A DNA stretch of 64,000 bases from Andrena cerasifolii (taxonomy: Eukaryota > Arthropoda > Insecta > Hymenoptera > Andrenidae), in NCBI RefSeq assembly GCF_050908995.1, contig NC_135128.1, positions 11,623,114 to 11,687,113 of the forward strand, in the 5' to 3' direction. The stretch's first letter is position 1; each line of letters opens with the position of its first letter. The notes under the pieces are model-generated. The model saw only the letters and a list, made by a program, of their open reading frames with translations, was not told where the DNA came from and searched no databases. The translations under genes and the position numbers were made by a program. Below are positions 22,987 to 34,749 of this stretch, one piece after another.

Positions 22987-24163
22987 GAGTAAAGGTAGGT
23001 AAAAGTTCGCAGCGGGTAAAAGTTCGCACTATGCGAATTTCATTGTTCGAGTTCTGGCAGTGGCCAATGGTGATTGACAATCAATTGTCAATTAAGATAG
23101 AGTCGCCAGTGTCGAATTGTGTAGCTGTGCTTCGTTTTGTTATCGTACAATGCGGTGAGTACTGAATTCGTTAGTTCTGATGTAATATTCTTATTTTTAG
23201 GAATCAATATTATTCCTATAATTTGATCAGTAAATATTTTAATTCATATGTCGTCTGAAAGAGATGAAATTCTTCTATTCAAAAGTGCTAATAGAAGTTT
23301 TCAATTCTCCTCATAGATAACAGGATTGATTAAACAATGGAAAAGTAGCTGTGGGGGCAAAAATTCGAATGTGAACTTTTGCCCCAAAATAATTTGACGG
23401 GTGTTATAAATTCATTAAATTTATTTTATTTCTAATGTTTGCTAAATTAATAACGAAAACTGATTAAACCGAATATAAAAAATAAATTTGAAATTAATTT
23501 TCAATCACAACATGGAAATAAATTTTGAATTTATGATAGATGAACCACGCTGATATCAGCTTTTCATTTTTTTATATTAATTTTTATTCCACAATATTTT
23601 TCCAAAATCCTTTTTAATTAACTTTTTGATTAAAATATCAGCTTGAAGTAAATGAAGCAATGAAAAGAAAATCTGAATACAAGCGTGCAAATAAATAATT
23701 AGAAAAGTAAAAAAAAATCCCCAAAAATTACGTCTATTTCTGAAATAGTTTGAAAGGAACAAGACAAATCGGTTCCAAAAAGAGAATAGCCCAACCATCA
23801 ACGTCTACGGAAAGAATAATTTGTCCTTCTTGCGAAGAAGAATACACAGATCCTCGAGAAGACTGATGCCTGCGCAAACTGCGAAGGGGATAATGTTATG
23901 TGCGACTACTGTTACCTTGATTAACAAAAAATTAATTTTAAACTATTAGTCGTTTTGCTATATTACCACAACTATCGCATGTTGGAAAATAAAACACTTT
24001 TGTGGAAATTTCTCGTTCTGTTCTTTTACCCCGTATAGTCTCTGCCTATCGAATAATAAGGGATAGTAGTCATTTCTCACAAAATGATATGTGCTATCGG
24101 TGTAATACCAAGGATTTTAGGGAAGTCTAAACTGTAAGTGCGCACTCTTGCCCCACAATACTC
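22987..24163 (+). mobile_element. TA-flanked pogo-like element (1177 bp) with transposase remnant
   Basis: TA at 22985-22986 and 24164-24165 bound inverted termini GAGTAAAGGTAGGTAAAAGT at the left and, on the minus strand, GAGTATTGTGGGGCAAGAGT at the right. The motif GGGCAAAAGTTCGCA-like recurs inside (about 23016-23030, 23346-23358 and 23378-23390 inverted). The interior is AT-rich. A broken C-terminal transposase fragment lies at 23780-23924. A TA target and a cysteine-rich C-terminal tail fit pogo/Tigger elements of the Tc1-mariner superfamily. Confidence 0.68.
23780..23924 (+). pseudogene. C-terminal fragment of pogo-like transposase, frameshifted
   Basis: One frame reads STSTERIICPSCEEEYTDP then a stop at 23864-23866. 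A frame shifted by one base resumes at 23871 as CANCEGDNVMCDYCYLD and stops at 23922-23924. The pattern CxxC, a Y-x-D-P-x-E-D segment, then CxxC and CxxC is what is seen at the tails of many pogo-type (DDE_1) transposases. The catalytic core is absent. Family assignment is from motif shape only; the defects are left as observed. Confidence 0.5.
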
Positions 24164-24479
24164 TACACGTGTCGATACGACGTAGTACTGGATTACTGGT
24201 TAACCGGTATCCGGGTGTCCGGGTGTTCGAGTGTCCGGGTATCCGTACTCGGTAGGAGCGAGCCGAGAGCCGCGATCCGCTCGACAGCAGCACGATGGTC
24301 ACGCTCGCGACTCGGCTGGACGACGAAACGACGAGACCACGAGATCGATGCCTCCTAATTGCTGAGAAGGGAGTCTGTTTCGTCGCGCCGCGGCTGGCCA
24401 CTGCTTCCAGGCGCTTTCGAAATTATATCGCGTGCTCCTCTGTCGTCGCGAAACGAGCAATCCCGTTGAAACGTTCGTG

Positions 24480-24720
24480 CACCTAAACCGCCCGGTGATT
24501 ACGAGCGTTCGGCGAAGACGATCGGGTCGTAAATTTTAATGCGGCCAAGTATTACGGTAGCGTCAACTCCCGTCCCGTTCAAATTTATGCACCAGCGGCG
24601 TATTAAATCAGTTACGTTTGCCAGTAATTAGACTCGTTGTTAAAGCATCGTGCGCTGCGAAAATTTACAGCGGCACGCATGAGCTTAATTGTTTGCAGGG
24701 GCAATTGAGATAACGACTTG
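24480..24720. promoter_or_regulatory. candidate enhancer: ATTA-rich patch
   Basis: Within GC-rich DNA this 240-bp patch has a run of homeodomain-type cores (GATTAC, TTTAATG, GTATTAC, TATTAAAT, GTAATTAG, CTTAATTG, GCAATTG). No inverted termini mark it as a transposon. Regulatory function is inference from motif density and from its position upstream of tsh. Confidence 0.3.
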
Positions 24721-27594
24721 TTCTTGCGCCTACCTCCTTCGCGCGTCATCTTCGTCTCGATCCGTGGACGAACTCTACGGCATGGGATGGAGACGCTGAC
24801 CGAATCGATGAAAAACGCTGGGAAACGAAGGAATTGGAGCGCTCGGTCGCGGGATCTAGCCGAAGAGCGAGCAATCGGGCGAGCCACGCACCGGAAATAA
24901 AGCGGCGCGTAGGTAATAACGAGTAGCGACCATGGCAGCGAGAAAGCTAGCGAGCAACCAAGCTATAGAGCGGCACGGGGGAAAGGAAGGAACAAAAGGA
25001 GCAACGCAGGAGGACAAGGCAGGACAGGACAGGAGAGGAGATGAATTCCTGATGCGAGAGCCGTCGGGAGGCTGGCGAGTAGAGTGACAGGAGGCAGACG
25101 AGGAGACGAACGGATGGACAGACAGGCAGGCAGACAGACAGACGGACGGACGTACGAAGCAAAGGACGAGCGAACGGGCGGTCGGACAGAAGGACGAAGA
25201 GAGATGAACCGAGAGGAAGAGCAAAGGGAGGCTCCGCATTGTGATTCTCTCGCGGTCTGCCAGAGAGTGACTGACGGGTGAATCCATTCTCCTTCCTTCA
25301 TTCTCCTCTCCGTCCTTCTTCCTGCCGCTCCTCGCTACTTCTCCTTCTCCCTCTTCTACCTCTCCTCCCCCTTCAAGCAACCGGCTCTTGAATCCTCGCA
25401 ACGGCCTCGAAACGTGTTGAAGACGAGGCTCGCGATGCATAGTACTCCCGTTTTCGCGAATCGTTTCGTTCGAGCCGGCCGAAGCAGATGGCGAGATCCG
25501 CGGCCTCTCATCTCGGGGTCCCTAAGTAGTACCTACGTATATTTGCGACTCGGCCGATCTCGCACTTGTATCCGCGAACGCTGATGCGAGTCTCTCGTTC
25601 GCGAGGGCGAAAGACGTGCCCGTTGGGTGTCGATGGAAACGATTACGATTCGCTCGATCCGCTCGACTCGCTTGCCCTTCTTCTCTTCTTCTTTTGCTTC
25701 TTTTTCCAATCGCTTTGTCTTCCGAACCGGAACGTCGGGTGGTCGGATTCGTGAGTCACTTAGCCGTCCGAACGAGACGACAGGGCCGAACCGAAGACGG
25801 AGCACCTACGGTAGACCTACCGTAGTCTACCTGACTGATTGACCGATGAGGCGACTGTTATCCTAAGTCAACACTCACTCCATCAGCCTGTCGAATCGCT
25901 TCCTTCCATCGGCCGAGCGCGCCACCGCGCCACCGCGTTCCCTCGTCCTCCTCGTCCTGCTTCCAGAACGGGCTTCGGCTTACGAATCACGATTCCACCG
26001 CTGCATAAAGAATACACCGTCCGTCTCGCGAATATCCAATAGCTGAACCGCCGTTCTTTCTCCCCGTTGGCTAGCACCCTCTGGATTAAGACGTTGAATC
26101 GGTCCCGGCCGGCACGCGTGCCCAACGCATTCGCGAACAGAAGAAATACGATTCGCCAGTGGGTCGAAAAACAATCGCGGCCTCGCAGCAGCTCGTAACG
26201 AAATCGACGCAAAGCATTCTCCCCTTCAATTTTCAATGGGGATATTCGAAAGTCGCGGCACTTGGACACGCCTCGTTCAATCTCGCGCGATCGACAAGGC
26301 CCGTGAAAACCCCGAATCCACGTCGCCCGATTGCTTTTCTCTCACACCTTTCCCTTGTCCCCGTACTACATCCACCCCATCCCCATCTCTCTTTCTCCCC
26401 TGCGAGATACACACGAGCGAACGCTCATTCTCGCCTTTTCTCTTCTCGTCCTCGCCCCCCTCTTCGACTACGAACCGGCAAGCCGTGAGATCTCGGATTT
26501 CCCGAGCTGGCGTTTCGGCTGCAGAATTGTCGTTCCGCTTCGTAACAAAGTCGCGGCAAGTACGCGGAAATATTACGCGGCAGAAGCCATGCGCTTTTCA
26601 TTTCGTTCGACTACGACTTGATCGAGCAGTGGAGGCCTCGCTGCACCGAGCATATCTGCGACAATGAGAGCTGCGCGCCTTAACGGAGCAGGCTGGCGAT
26701 GCTGATGGTGATGGTGGTAGCACAGCATGGCCCGTTCCGCAGGTAAATTGCCACGGCCGGGATTAGCCCATCGCTCGCTTCACCTGCTATATTTTATCGT
26801 ACTCTTCGATCGCGTGGACTTCAATGGTCCGCGGTGCGATTTGCTCGCGATACGGCGAGTCCCGCGACTCGCGGAATAACCTCGTCTAAGTTCTCAAATG
26901 TCGCATCCACGTCTGGCAGCTTGTCCGTCTACGACTCAGAAGCCAACGAACGATTCGCTCCGGCAAAGTCGCGACGACATGGTTTCATCGAGGGGGAACA
27001 GTCCATGTATGTATAAATGGGATGGGGGCTCGGTGAAAGTGGAAGATGACGAAGCGCGACAGACACGTCGAGCCGACGCGATGCGACGGTGAGCGATGGA
27101 CCTGGAGCAACTCGGTGGCGCAAAAGTCGAGACTCGCGCCAACGAGTTCGCTGGACAGGTGAAAACCCTTACCGTTTCCCGGGCAAAGGAAATCGTCATT
27201 AACGCTTAAGTACGGATGAACGCCAGCTACGTTTGCAAAGAAGTTAGACTCTGCGCGAGGACAGCAGGACGCTGAAAATGATCGAGTGGCGGATATATTT
27301 ACATAGAGACACTAGCACACGTTTACGAGCGTGGTTGAGGCAGTAGCGCAACCCTTAGCTTCGGTGGCCGCAAATCCCGGTCTAACGGTACTGCCACCGG
27401 TAGTCTTTTGCAATACCGTTCTTGATGGAAGTCGAAGCAGGGGGAAGTGGCTGGATCGAGTGAATCGTGTCGCGGGTACTTGACCGAATGGTATTAATGA
27501 TCGGGCGTGCACGGTCGCGCCGTAGGTGCGTCCGTTGATGCAGGTAGAACGACTGGATGATGGATGATGGATGATGGAACATGCGTCCGGTAAG

Positions 27595-27712
27595 ACCGAC
27601 CGACCGACCAACCGACCGCTCGCTCGTTCGTTCGTTCGTTCTCGTTCGTTCGTTCGTTGGTTCGTTCGTCCGTTCGCTCGTTCGTTCGCTCGTCTATCCG
27701 TCCGTCCATCCG
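27595..27712. repeat. TTCG/CCGA tetranucleotide microsatellite cluster
   Basis: ACCG units followed by TTCG and TCCG units over about 118 bp, seen directly. The arginine-, serine- and glutamate-rich frames here are repeat translations. Confidence 0.85.
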
Positions 27713-29512
27713 ATGCGATGGTGCAACAGGCGACAGTGATGATCGATGCGCGACTGCCGTAGGTGCTGCCGTTGTTGCGGCTGCTCCCGCTTAAAAAGCT
27801 GGAATCCGCAAACTCGTTTCGCGCGGTTCGGTTGCCGCGCTACAGGTCTTCTCTTGGCGTTGACGAGGAAGCATCGGTGCAGGCGAGTTTTGCACGGTAC
27901 GGTTTGGAACCGCTACGCCCGAGAAGCGCGTGCAACCGGGCGCGGTTCGAGAGAAGAAGAAGCATTGGAAGTTGGAGGCATGGATAGCGACGGAAACGAG
28001 GGGGTGTCGCGGTGTCGGCGGACACTCGACAGGGTCGAGGTGCCGCGGGGCGACGGCCTGGCGAGGTAGAAGAGGAGAGATGACAGGAGGACGCCTTCAT
28101 CACGATATCCGTCACTCTTCTTCCCTTCCTTCCCTCCCTTCCCCCCTGTTCTCGTTCTTCGCCCGTAACCTCCGAATCTCCTCATCGTTCGCGTCTCTTT
28201 CTTCCACTCTCCGTCACGCCGCCTTTCGAAATGTCACTCCTGTTACCGACTGGCGGTGCAGAGGCCGTGACAACAATAATTGTCAGCGAAGCAACGTCCC
28301 TCGAGTCGGCTACGATCGAGAGACGAAGAAAGAGAGAATTAAAATGTCGATGGAAGGACGGCAGCGTGGGGGTGTGAGGGCGTGCGGGAAAGAAAGGATA
28401 CGGAGGAGAAAGAGATACAGAAAGAGAGCGAAAGGATCGCGAGACGGATGATGCTCGCACGCGGGAAAGAGCGAGTGAACCGCTCTATTTATAGAACCGG
28501 CAACAAACACGGAGCAGCTGGTGTCGATCCGTCCGGTTATCGTTTCGTTTACACAGCCTCTCTGTGTCGTACCCCTCGCGAAGTGGTCGCGCGAGAAGCG
28601 AGCAGCCAGCAACTCGGCTTTCCCTCGGACAAACGACTCTGAAATTCTTTCGGCGCCAAGTTCGCCTGTTACGCCCCCGTTGCGGGCGACGTCTGATCCG
28701 TCCGTGTTCGATCTTCTCCCGAATCGGGCGCCCGGCCGCGATCGGGTACAACGACCCGTCTTCTCGCGGCCGACGCGCCGTGACAGCCGTCAAAAAATAA
28801 GGCGCGTGACCGGCCTGTATCTTAATCCCGAAGAAGAGTGGATATCTCGCGAGACGACCGACTGGCCGGACTCTGCTGCGAGGAGTCGCTCCCGAAATAG
28901 GCTGCTGCCTCGTACGAACCGGCAAACGACCGCCTCACCGATCCGTCCTAATAAATATTGTGTCAACGTAAATAAGTGCGATGCCTCGTGGTACGCGCGA
29001 GAGACTGCGTTCAACGAACGAGCGAACGGACGGACGGACGTTCGGGAGAAGACTACGCACAGACAGGGGAGCGATCCGTCCTCCGGATGACGGACGGCTG
29101 ATGTACGGAAGGACAGGTGCGCGCGGTTCTCGATCTCTTCACCCTTCGCTCCACCGTTCGTCCCTCCTCCGTAAATACAAGCGAGCAGCAATTGCCACGA
29201 CGAAAGAATTTCTACCCCCACCCCTTGTCACGCTTCGTCATCGTCCAAGCCGAAATCTCGCATCTTTGTGCGCTTCTTAAAATCGTTTCGCGACACTGCC
29301 GGGGAGGCAGTATATCTAACACGAATTCGCAGCGACGATACCTCTTCGTAAATGAAACTCGACTATAAATAATTGTGCGAACGCAGTGCGAACCTCGCGA
29401 GAAAGAGGATATGTAGATTTCAATTACTTTTCGTAGAAAGGAATTGTTCCAACTGTTCGAATTCGGCAATGGAGTGTTTGCTGGCTGCTCCAAGTACGAC
29501 GAAGGAGGCGTA

Positions 29513-30954
29513 GGGTAAGCAGGTCAGTAGATGGACGTTTTAGCGGATTCCGATTTTTACATCAAGGTGTTTCTTAGAAATATCTGTTGTATTAGAAAAA
29601 AAATCAAAAGCTTTGCACGAAAAAATGCATAAATTTAAAGAAAAAAATTACTGTAAGTAAAAAAATTAATGTATTTAAGCAGAAAATGATGAAAATTCTA
29701 CTCAGCCCGTATCACCAGTAGATGGACTATAGGGCTAATAGATGGACAGTTTAGAACCAATAGATGGGTGGGTGTCTGGCTAGACGTATAAAAGGCTTAT
29801 TAGCTATAGTAGTGACCTAGATGAAGGCATTTAATGTTAAAATATAGTTTATTTTATCAAATTTAAAAACGTATGCAGTCTTCATTATCCGAAAACTGTG
29901 CAACAGGTTATGGCCCCAGAGTGCAAATAAAGTGAGGTTATATCTATCCTAAAGTGATCAGACGTCCTGGATTGTGTATGACTGTCCCGATTTGACATGT
30001 AACCTTTTTAACATTTTCGTAGTGGCACAAAGTAAAAATATATATCCATATAGTTATTTTTGATATTCTATGATCAATGTAGTTAATTTTTTGTTATGAG
30101 AAAAAGTGTTTTTAATTTTGTTTTAATTTCTCAGAAGTATATCTTTATTATATAATTAAATAAACTAAGAAAATGATGTCCTTACGAATGTGGTAAGCTT
30201 CCTTTTAAATGTCCCACATTCTAACATAAAACGTCTGGTCACTTTAGTCTAGCCAAAACGGTGCAACGGAGAAAGAAATATTGTGTGCTTATATAATTTA
30301 TTACTTTCTTTCATATATTCTAATCAATAAGATAATTTAACAGGGAATTATAAAATTTGACTAGTTTCTTTAACAGATTCAACTATTAAATCCAGTGAAA
30401 TTTCGTTGTTCCGTCTCCTTCGCTGTTTAGATTTGTTTCTTATAGTATTAACGGATTACAAACTTTATTTACAGTACTGGATTTTCTTTGTGAAATTAAA
30501 AAAAAACGGCTTCAAAAGGTTCAATTCTATTCTGTCCATTTACTCGGTTTAGGTTAAAAAATCCATACCAGTACATGGACAGTCATTTTTATAAGTTCTA
30601 TCGCTTTATTTTTCTTTGTTTACGCGTTTATTTATAAATTGTTAATATTTCAATACAATCATCTATTACAGACCTCTTTACAATACGTCCAACCACATTT
30701 TTTATTAACTTGAATGCACGAATACGCTGAGCAATGGCTACTAAGAATCGAGCGACTAGCGCATACTGGCGTAAGACCGTACATATAAATACTTTTTCGC
30801 ATACAAAAAAAATTTCAATAAATATATTAATGTTTTATAAAACAACAAACGTTTTTCTACAAAATAAAAAAAAACAATAATATAGATTCAAACTCTAGTT
30901 CTTTCAATATTAACGATTAACCAACGATTCGTCCATCTACTGGCCTGCTTACCG
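29513..30954. mobile_element. TA-flanked element with reiterated AGTAGATGGAC motif (1442 bp)
   Basis: TA at 29511-29512 and 30955-30956. Termini are GGGTAAGCAGGTCAGTAGAT on the plus strand and CGGTAAGCAGGCCAGTAGAT on the minus strand. A 4-bp GTAG repeat is also present at the boundaries. The motif AGTAGATGGAC or AATAGATGG recurs near 29717, 29738 and 29760, and inverted near 30535 and 30575. The interior is AT-rich with no frame of 60 codons. A second element is nested at 29952-30244. The layout matches the three other TA elements, so I group it with the pogo-like set by architecture only. Confidence 0.75.
29952..30244. mobile_element. nested TA-flanked MITE (293 bp)
   Basis: TA at 29950-29951 and 30245-30246. 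Termini are AAGTGATCAGACGT on the plus strand and AAGTGACCAGACGT on the minus strand. It lies wholly within the 29513-30954 element, is AT-rich and non-coding. TA duplication suggests a Tc1-mariner-type mobiliser. Confidence 0.62.
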
Positions 30955-33807
30955 TAGTACGGTATCGATCGGTCAGTCCGTCACAGTCAGTTAGGCAACC
31001 CAGTCAGCCAGTCCGTCAGTCCGTTAGTCAGCCGGTTCAGTTCGGTTCGGTTCGGTTCGGTTCGAGTAGTCGTTGGTACCGAAGGAAAGTCTAGAAACTG
31101 TTCCAGCGCAGTGGTAAGGGGGCCGGTACCGAGGTCGGAGCAGATTTATGCGACACACATGCGGCAAGGCGTATAACTCACTCGCTCGCCCATAATATCC
31201 TCCCTCTGCCCCTTCAACCGCCGTTTCGCCTCGCTTCTTAGCCCCCCAAAGGCATCGAGATGAGAGACAGATACAGCAATACCGTCGAACCAGACCGACG
31301 CAACGATATTTATTACGAATCGGTCGGGATTATGTCGCATCAGTGGTTCTCACTGGTAACCACGGGGAAGGAGCCACCGGAGTACGGTTTCTTTCGCGAA
31401 TACATTTGCAGGAGGGTGCTATTTAGGCAGCGCGTAATTTTCATTTGTGGTCCTTGAAAAAGCCCGCCGCGAAAAGCAGGAAAGAAAGCGAAGAAACGCG
31501 AGGGAAAAGAAGGATCGTGTTGCTGGTTAGCTGGCTGTGACCATACCGAGGCTAGTTAGTTCGGGATCGCACCACCTTTGTTTGCACGCCCCACCTTTGG
31601 CATCGACGCGACAGCAGACACGCGTGTAGGTGCGCGTGCACGCACACCACCGCCGCAGCAGTAGCCGTGGCATTATATCGTGAGCACAGAAGTAATTTAT
31701 AGTTGCAATAATTTATTGGGTACCATGGGGTTTATACTTGCCTGACGTGTAGCCATCCGTCACCGTCAGTGACGTCACCTCCCTCCACATAATGACTACC
31801 TACGCTCCCCGACTCCTCCCGTCCGCTCTCCAGTCGTCGTACCCCCTCCTACCTACCTCGGTTATCGTACACCCTTCTGCCTAACTAACTCCACTCTTCC
31901 TGACCGCTCGGACGATTTCTCCGCACGCCGCCGCAGCGGTCGTGTCTCGAATCCACCGAAATTTACTGAAATTCACTAAAATTCAACGTCCTCTGTGACG
32001 AATCTCGACCGAGCTCCCCGCGTTATTTATTGTGTCGAGTTCGCGATCTCGAAACGCGTTTCGATATCGGTACCGGTATGGGTACATACGACATGTCCAC
32101 GACCGTTCGACGGGGTGGAGAACGGGTGGCGAATCGCGATTGTTGCGTAGAGAAGAGGTAGGCACCCAGGCAGGAGGGGGACGAGCGACGCAGTCACCAG
32201 AGGCGTCTCTTGATGGCTGGCAGAGACGACGAGTAGGTCCAGGACTAGATATGCCCGTCACGTTTCTAGCTCGCCTCCCGTGAGAGGAACAAGCAAGGAG
32301 AAGCGAGAGATGAGAGAAAGAGGCAGAGGAGATGGTGGAGATGGTGGTGCAAGAGGCGAAGGTGTCTCGTATAGAGGGTGATACCGCGCGCGCGGTGCCG
32401 GTGCCGGTGCTGTTGGAGGAAGCCGACCGACTCGACGCGACGCGACGCTGCGAGTGGAAATGACGTTGACGGGCGTTTGTCACTGTCCTCGGCAAATAAT
32501 ATCCAACACCGCCCGGTATATATCCATCCTATTACCTCTCGGCGGAGCTTGCTCGGTGTGCACGGTCGCTGGGACCGTGGAAAAGAGGCTCGCATACGGA
32601 CAGGCGGGCAATCGTGTGCGTGACGCTCGTACGCACTACGCCGCCCGTCGTACAATCGTACACGCGTGTAATCGGTTGTGTACCTTCTACGAGGGATGCT
32701 TGTTCGATGTAGTACATTTTTGCTGTTCAACGCACTCTCCCGCCTACAATCTTTTCGTTCCAGTTCCCCGAGCTGCACCCCTCCAAGTCCCGACCTTCCA
32801 CCCTCTAATTCTCCATCGTCATCTGTCCCTTGTGTCATGCTGATCGGATGGATGACCGAGGAAAGGGAAACGAACCGCGGTTTATCGAGAGAGGTCGATG
32901 AAATTTGCTTAATTAAATTTGAAATTGCGAGCGAAAGGAGAGAACGTTGCGCTCTCCTGTCGCGATACACCTGACGGACAGGACCGCGTGACAAAGATGC
33001 AGCTCTCGACGTCCCCTTCGACATCCGCCATTCCCCTTAAGCGCTGGGGGAAATGATCGGAGCTGCTGCTCTTCATCAGCAACGTAATCTTCCGTTCTTC
33101 TGGCAGAAGATAATAATTGAGGAAAGATAATCGAGCCGTGAGTCGCGTTGCGTCGCGTCGCGTCGAGTCGCGTTGGGGCGAACGGATACTGCGCGAGAAG
33201 GAGACTGATGGGATCGAGTCGATCGGGGAGGACTGCCGGGTTAGACGGTAGAAAGGGTGGAGGTTCTTGGCGACAGCCGTCAATCGATTGTCAACCGGGT
33301 CAGGCGACCAACCTAACCTAAACCGTCCTCTATCCTCCTTCTCGTCCTGTTACTCGCGTACGTATCCGTTTCAACTCCGTGCGGAACACCTTCCTCTGCT
33401 CCCCCTTCTCCTGCTTTTGCTCGCCACCGTCTTCCCCTCGTCTATCGCTATCGGTTCGCATATTCCGCCAGTTTCGTCCACCTTCTCCCTGCCTGGCCCC
33501 TGCTTGCGACGATACCGAAAAGGACCGGGAGGACAACGCCTTGGCAACGTCCACGATCGACGAGTGAATGTGCACGATGGTCAGGTCAGTCGCGAACGCG
33601 ATAATCGAACTGCGCTAGGGGAGGAGCAGTTCTCCCTTGGTTCTATATGTATAGTAATTGACGCGCCTCTTGGTTTCTCCTACGATCTCATCGAGCACCG
33701 TTTAGCAATAAACTTGTTCGTTCCGAAGTGTTCGAAAATTAGGGTTATTCGTGATCCACAATCGGATGATTAAGCGAAATTCGGATCTCAAGTCGTCGAC
33801 ATACATA
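30955..33807. other. gene-free GC-rich DNA
   Basis: CAGT/CCGT-type imperfect repeats at about 30969-31033 lead into a (TTCGG)n run. The rest is single-copy-looking with overlapping chance frames up to 252 codons on the minus strand at 32266-33024, which is Arg/Ser-rich and shows no domain. Nothing else was recognised. Confidence 0.5.
31034..31064. repeat. (TTCGG)n pentanucleotide microsatellite
   Basis: Five to six TTCGG units, seen directly, related in composition to the CTCGG run at 1534-1574. Confidence 0.85.
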
Positions 33808-34749
33808 GAGGAAAGGTGGGATAGTTGATCAGCGGGGATACGTGATCACATCAGCTTTTTAATTAATATATTGGCAATTTGTGCCTGCTGTCACGTTATC
33901 GTGGTAATGTTTGCATTACCGCTACACTTCACGTTGCAGTTTTCTTTTGAGAGCATAGAATAATGTTGTTAGAAGCTTCGATCTGATTTGCAGCCAAAAA
34001 GTAAATAGGTACTTCGGTTTGCTTGTTCTTCCTCCTTTTCGAGTAAATGTGTCATTTTCAACGATTTGAAATATAGTAGGTAAAAACAGCAATTTCTGGT
34101 CTATTAATGCTATTTATTGATTGATCTAAATATTTAAGGTAAGTTTAATTTTGCATCTTATTCAAATCGAGTGCATTTAGGGATACTTGATCAGCTGAAA
34201 ATGACCCAAAAAGAACCATAGAACGGCTAATAAAACGGAAAAATGCAGCAAAAAAAGTGAGAAGGAAAATTTTTTCTTCATCATCATCATCTTAATCAGA
34301 TGATATTTAAGTGAAATGTCTTTTAGGAATGCATTTATGTTGTTTTATGTCATAAAGTTTAATTCTTCGGTTTTATTTTTTTAGTAATTCTTTCAAGTTT
34401 GTTATAGTTTACTTTCTTTCAATAATATTCCATTTATTTCATGTTATTGACGAAGATAATAAATATTTTTTAGAAATTTAATGTGTTATTACTCTTAAAG
34501 TTCACTGATCAAGTCTCCCTAACCTTTTGATGAAGTCTCCCCTTCAGTGAGGGATACTTGTGCATAACACCACTGCCAGAAAATGTTGAAATTCAGTCAT
34601 TAAAATTAGTTTTCAGCTCTCAAATTTGTACAAGTATATTGAAAATACTCTAAGAATCAAAACTTACATAATTAAATACAAACAAAGCAAACCACTATCA
34701 TTATTTTACTAAAAAAGCAAAACTGTGATCAACTATCCCACCTGTCCTC
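33808..34749 (+). mobile_element. TA-flanked pogo-like element with reiterated GGGATA-TGATCA motif (942 bp)
   Basis: TA at 33806-33807 and 34750-34751. Termini are GAGGAAAGGTGGGATAGTTG on the plus strand and GAGGACAGGTGGGATAGTTG on the minus strand. Variants GGGATACGTGATCA, GGGATACTTGATCA and GGGATACTTGTGCA occur at about 33836, 34180 and 34552. The flanks also show an 8-bp repeat ACATACAT, which can be explained by insertion at TA within a pre-existing CATA microsatellite. A coding-like tail lies at 34200-34310. Confidence 0.75.
34200..34310 (+). pseudogene. possible C-terminal tail of a pogo-like transposase
   Basis: One frame reads NDPKRTIERLIKRKNAAKKV, then a lysine/arginine and polyserine stretch, an in-frame stop at 34293-34295 and a further SDDI before TAA. 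A basic segment, a serine run and a short acidic end resemble the C-termini of pogo-type transposases that lack the cysteine tail. There is no catalytic domain. The call rests on composition and on its location inside a TA-flanked element. Confidence 0.35.

Larger units (their letters stand above)
24164..29512. other. gene-free GC-rich DNA, probable tsh intron or regulatory region
   Basis: Many short overlapping frames, no recognisable domain. It holds an ATTA-rich patch (24480-24720), GACA/GGCA-type repeats (about 25106-25156) and the TTCG tetranucleotide cluster (27595-27712). Pyrimidine-rich and purine-rich strands alternate around 25270-25380 and 28110-28210. Confidence 0.5.

Noticed and set aside
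32266..33024. 252-codon minus-strand frame
   Set aside because: Arg/Ser-rich, no domain, several overlapping frames on both strands, in CpG-rich DNA.
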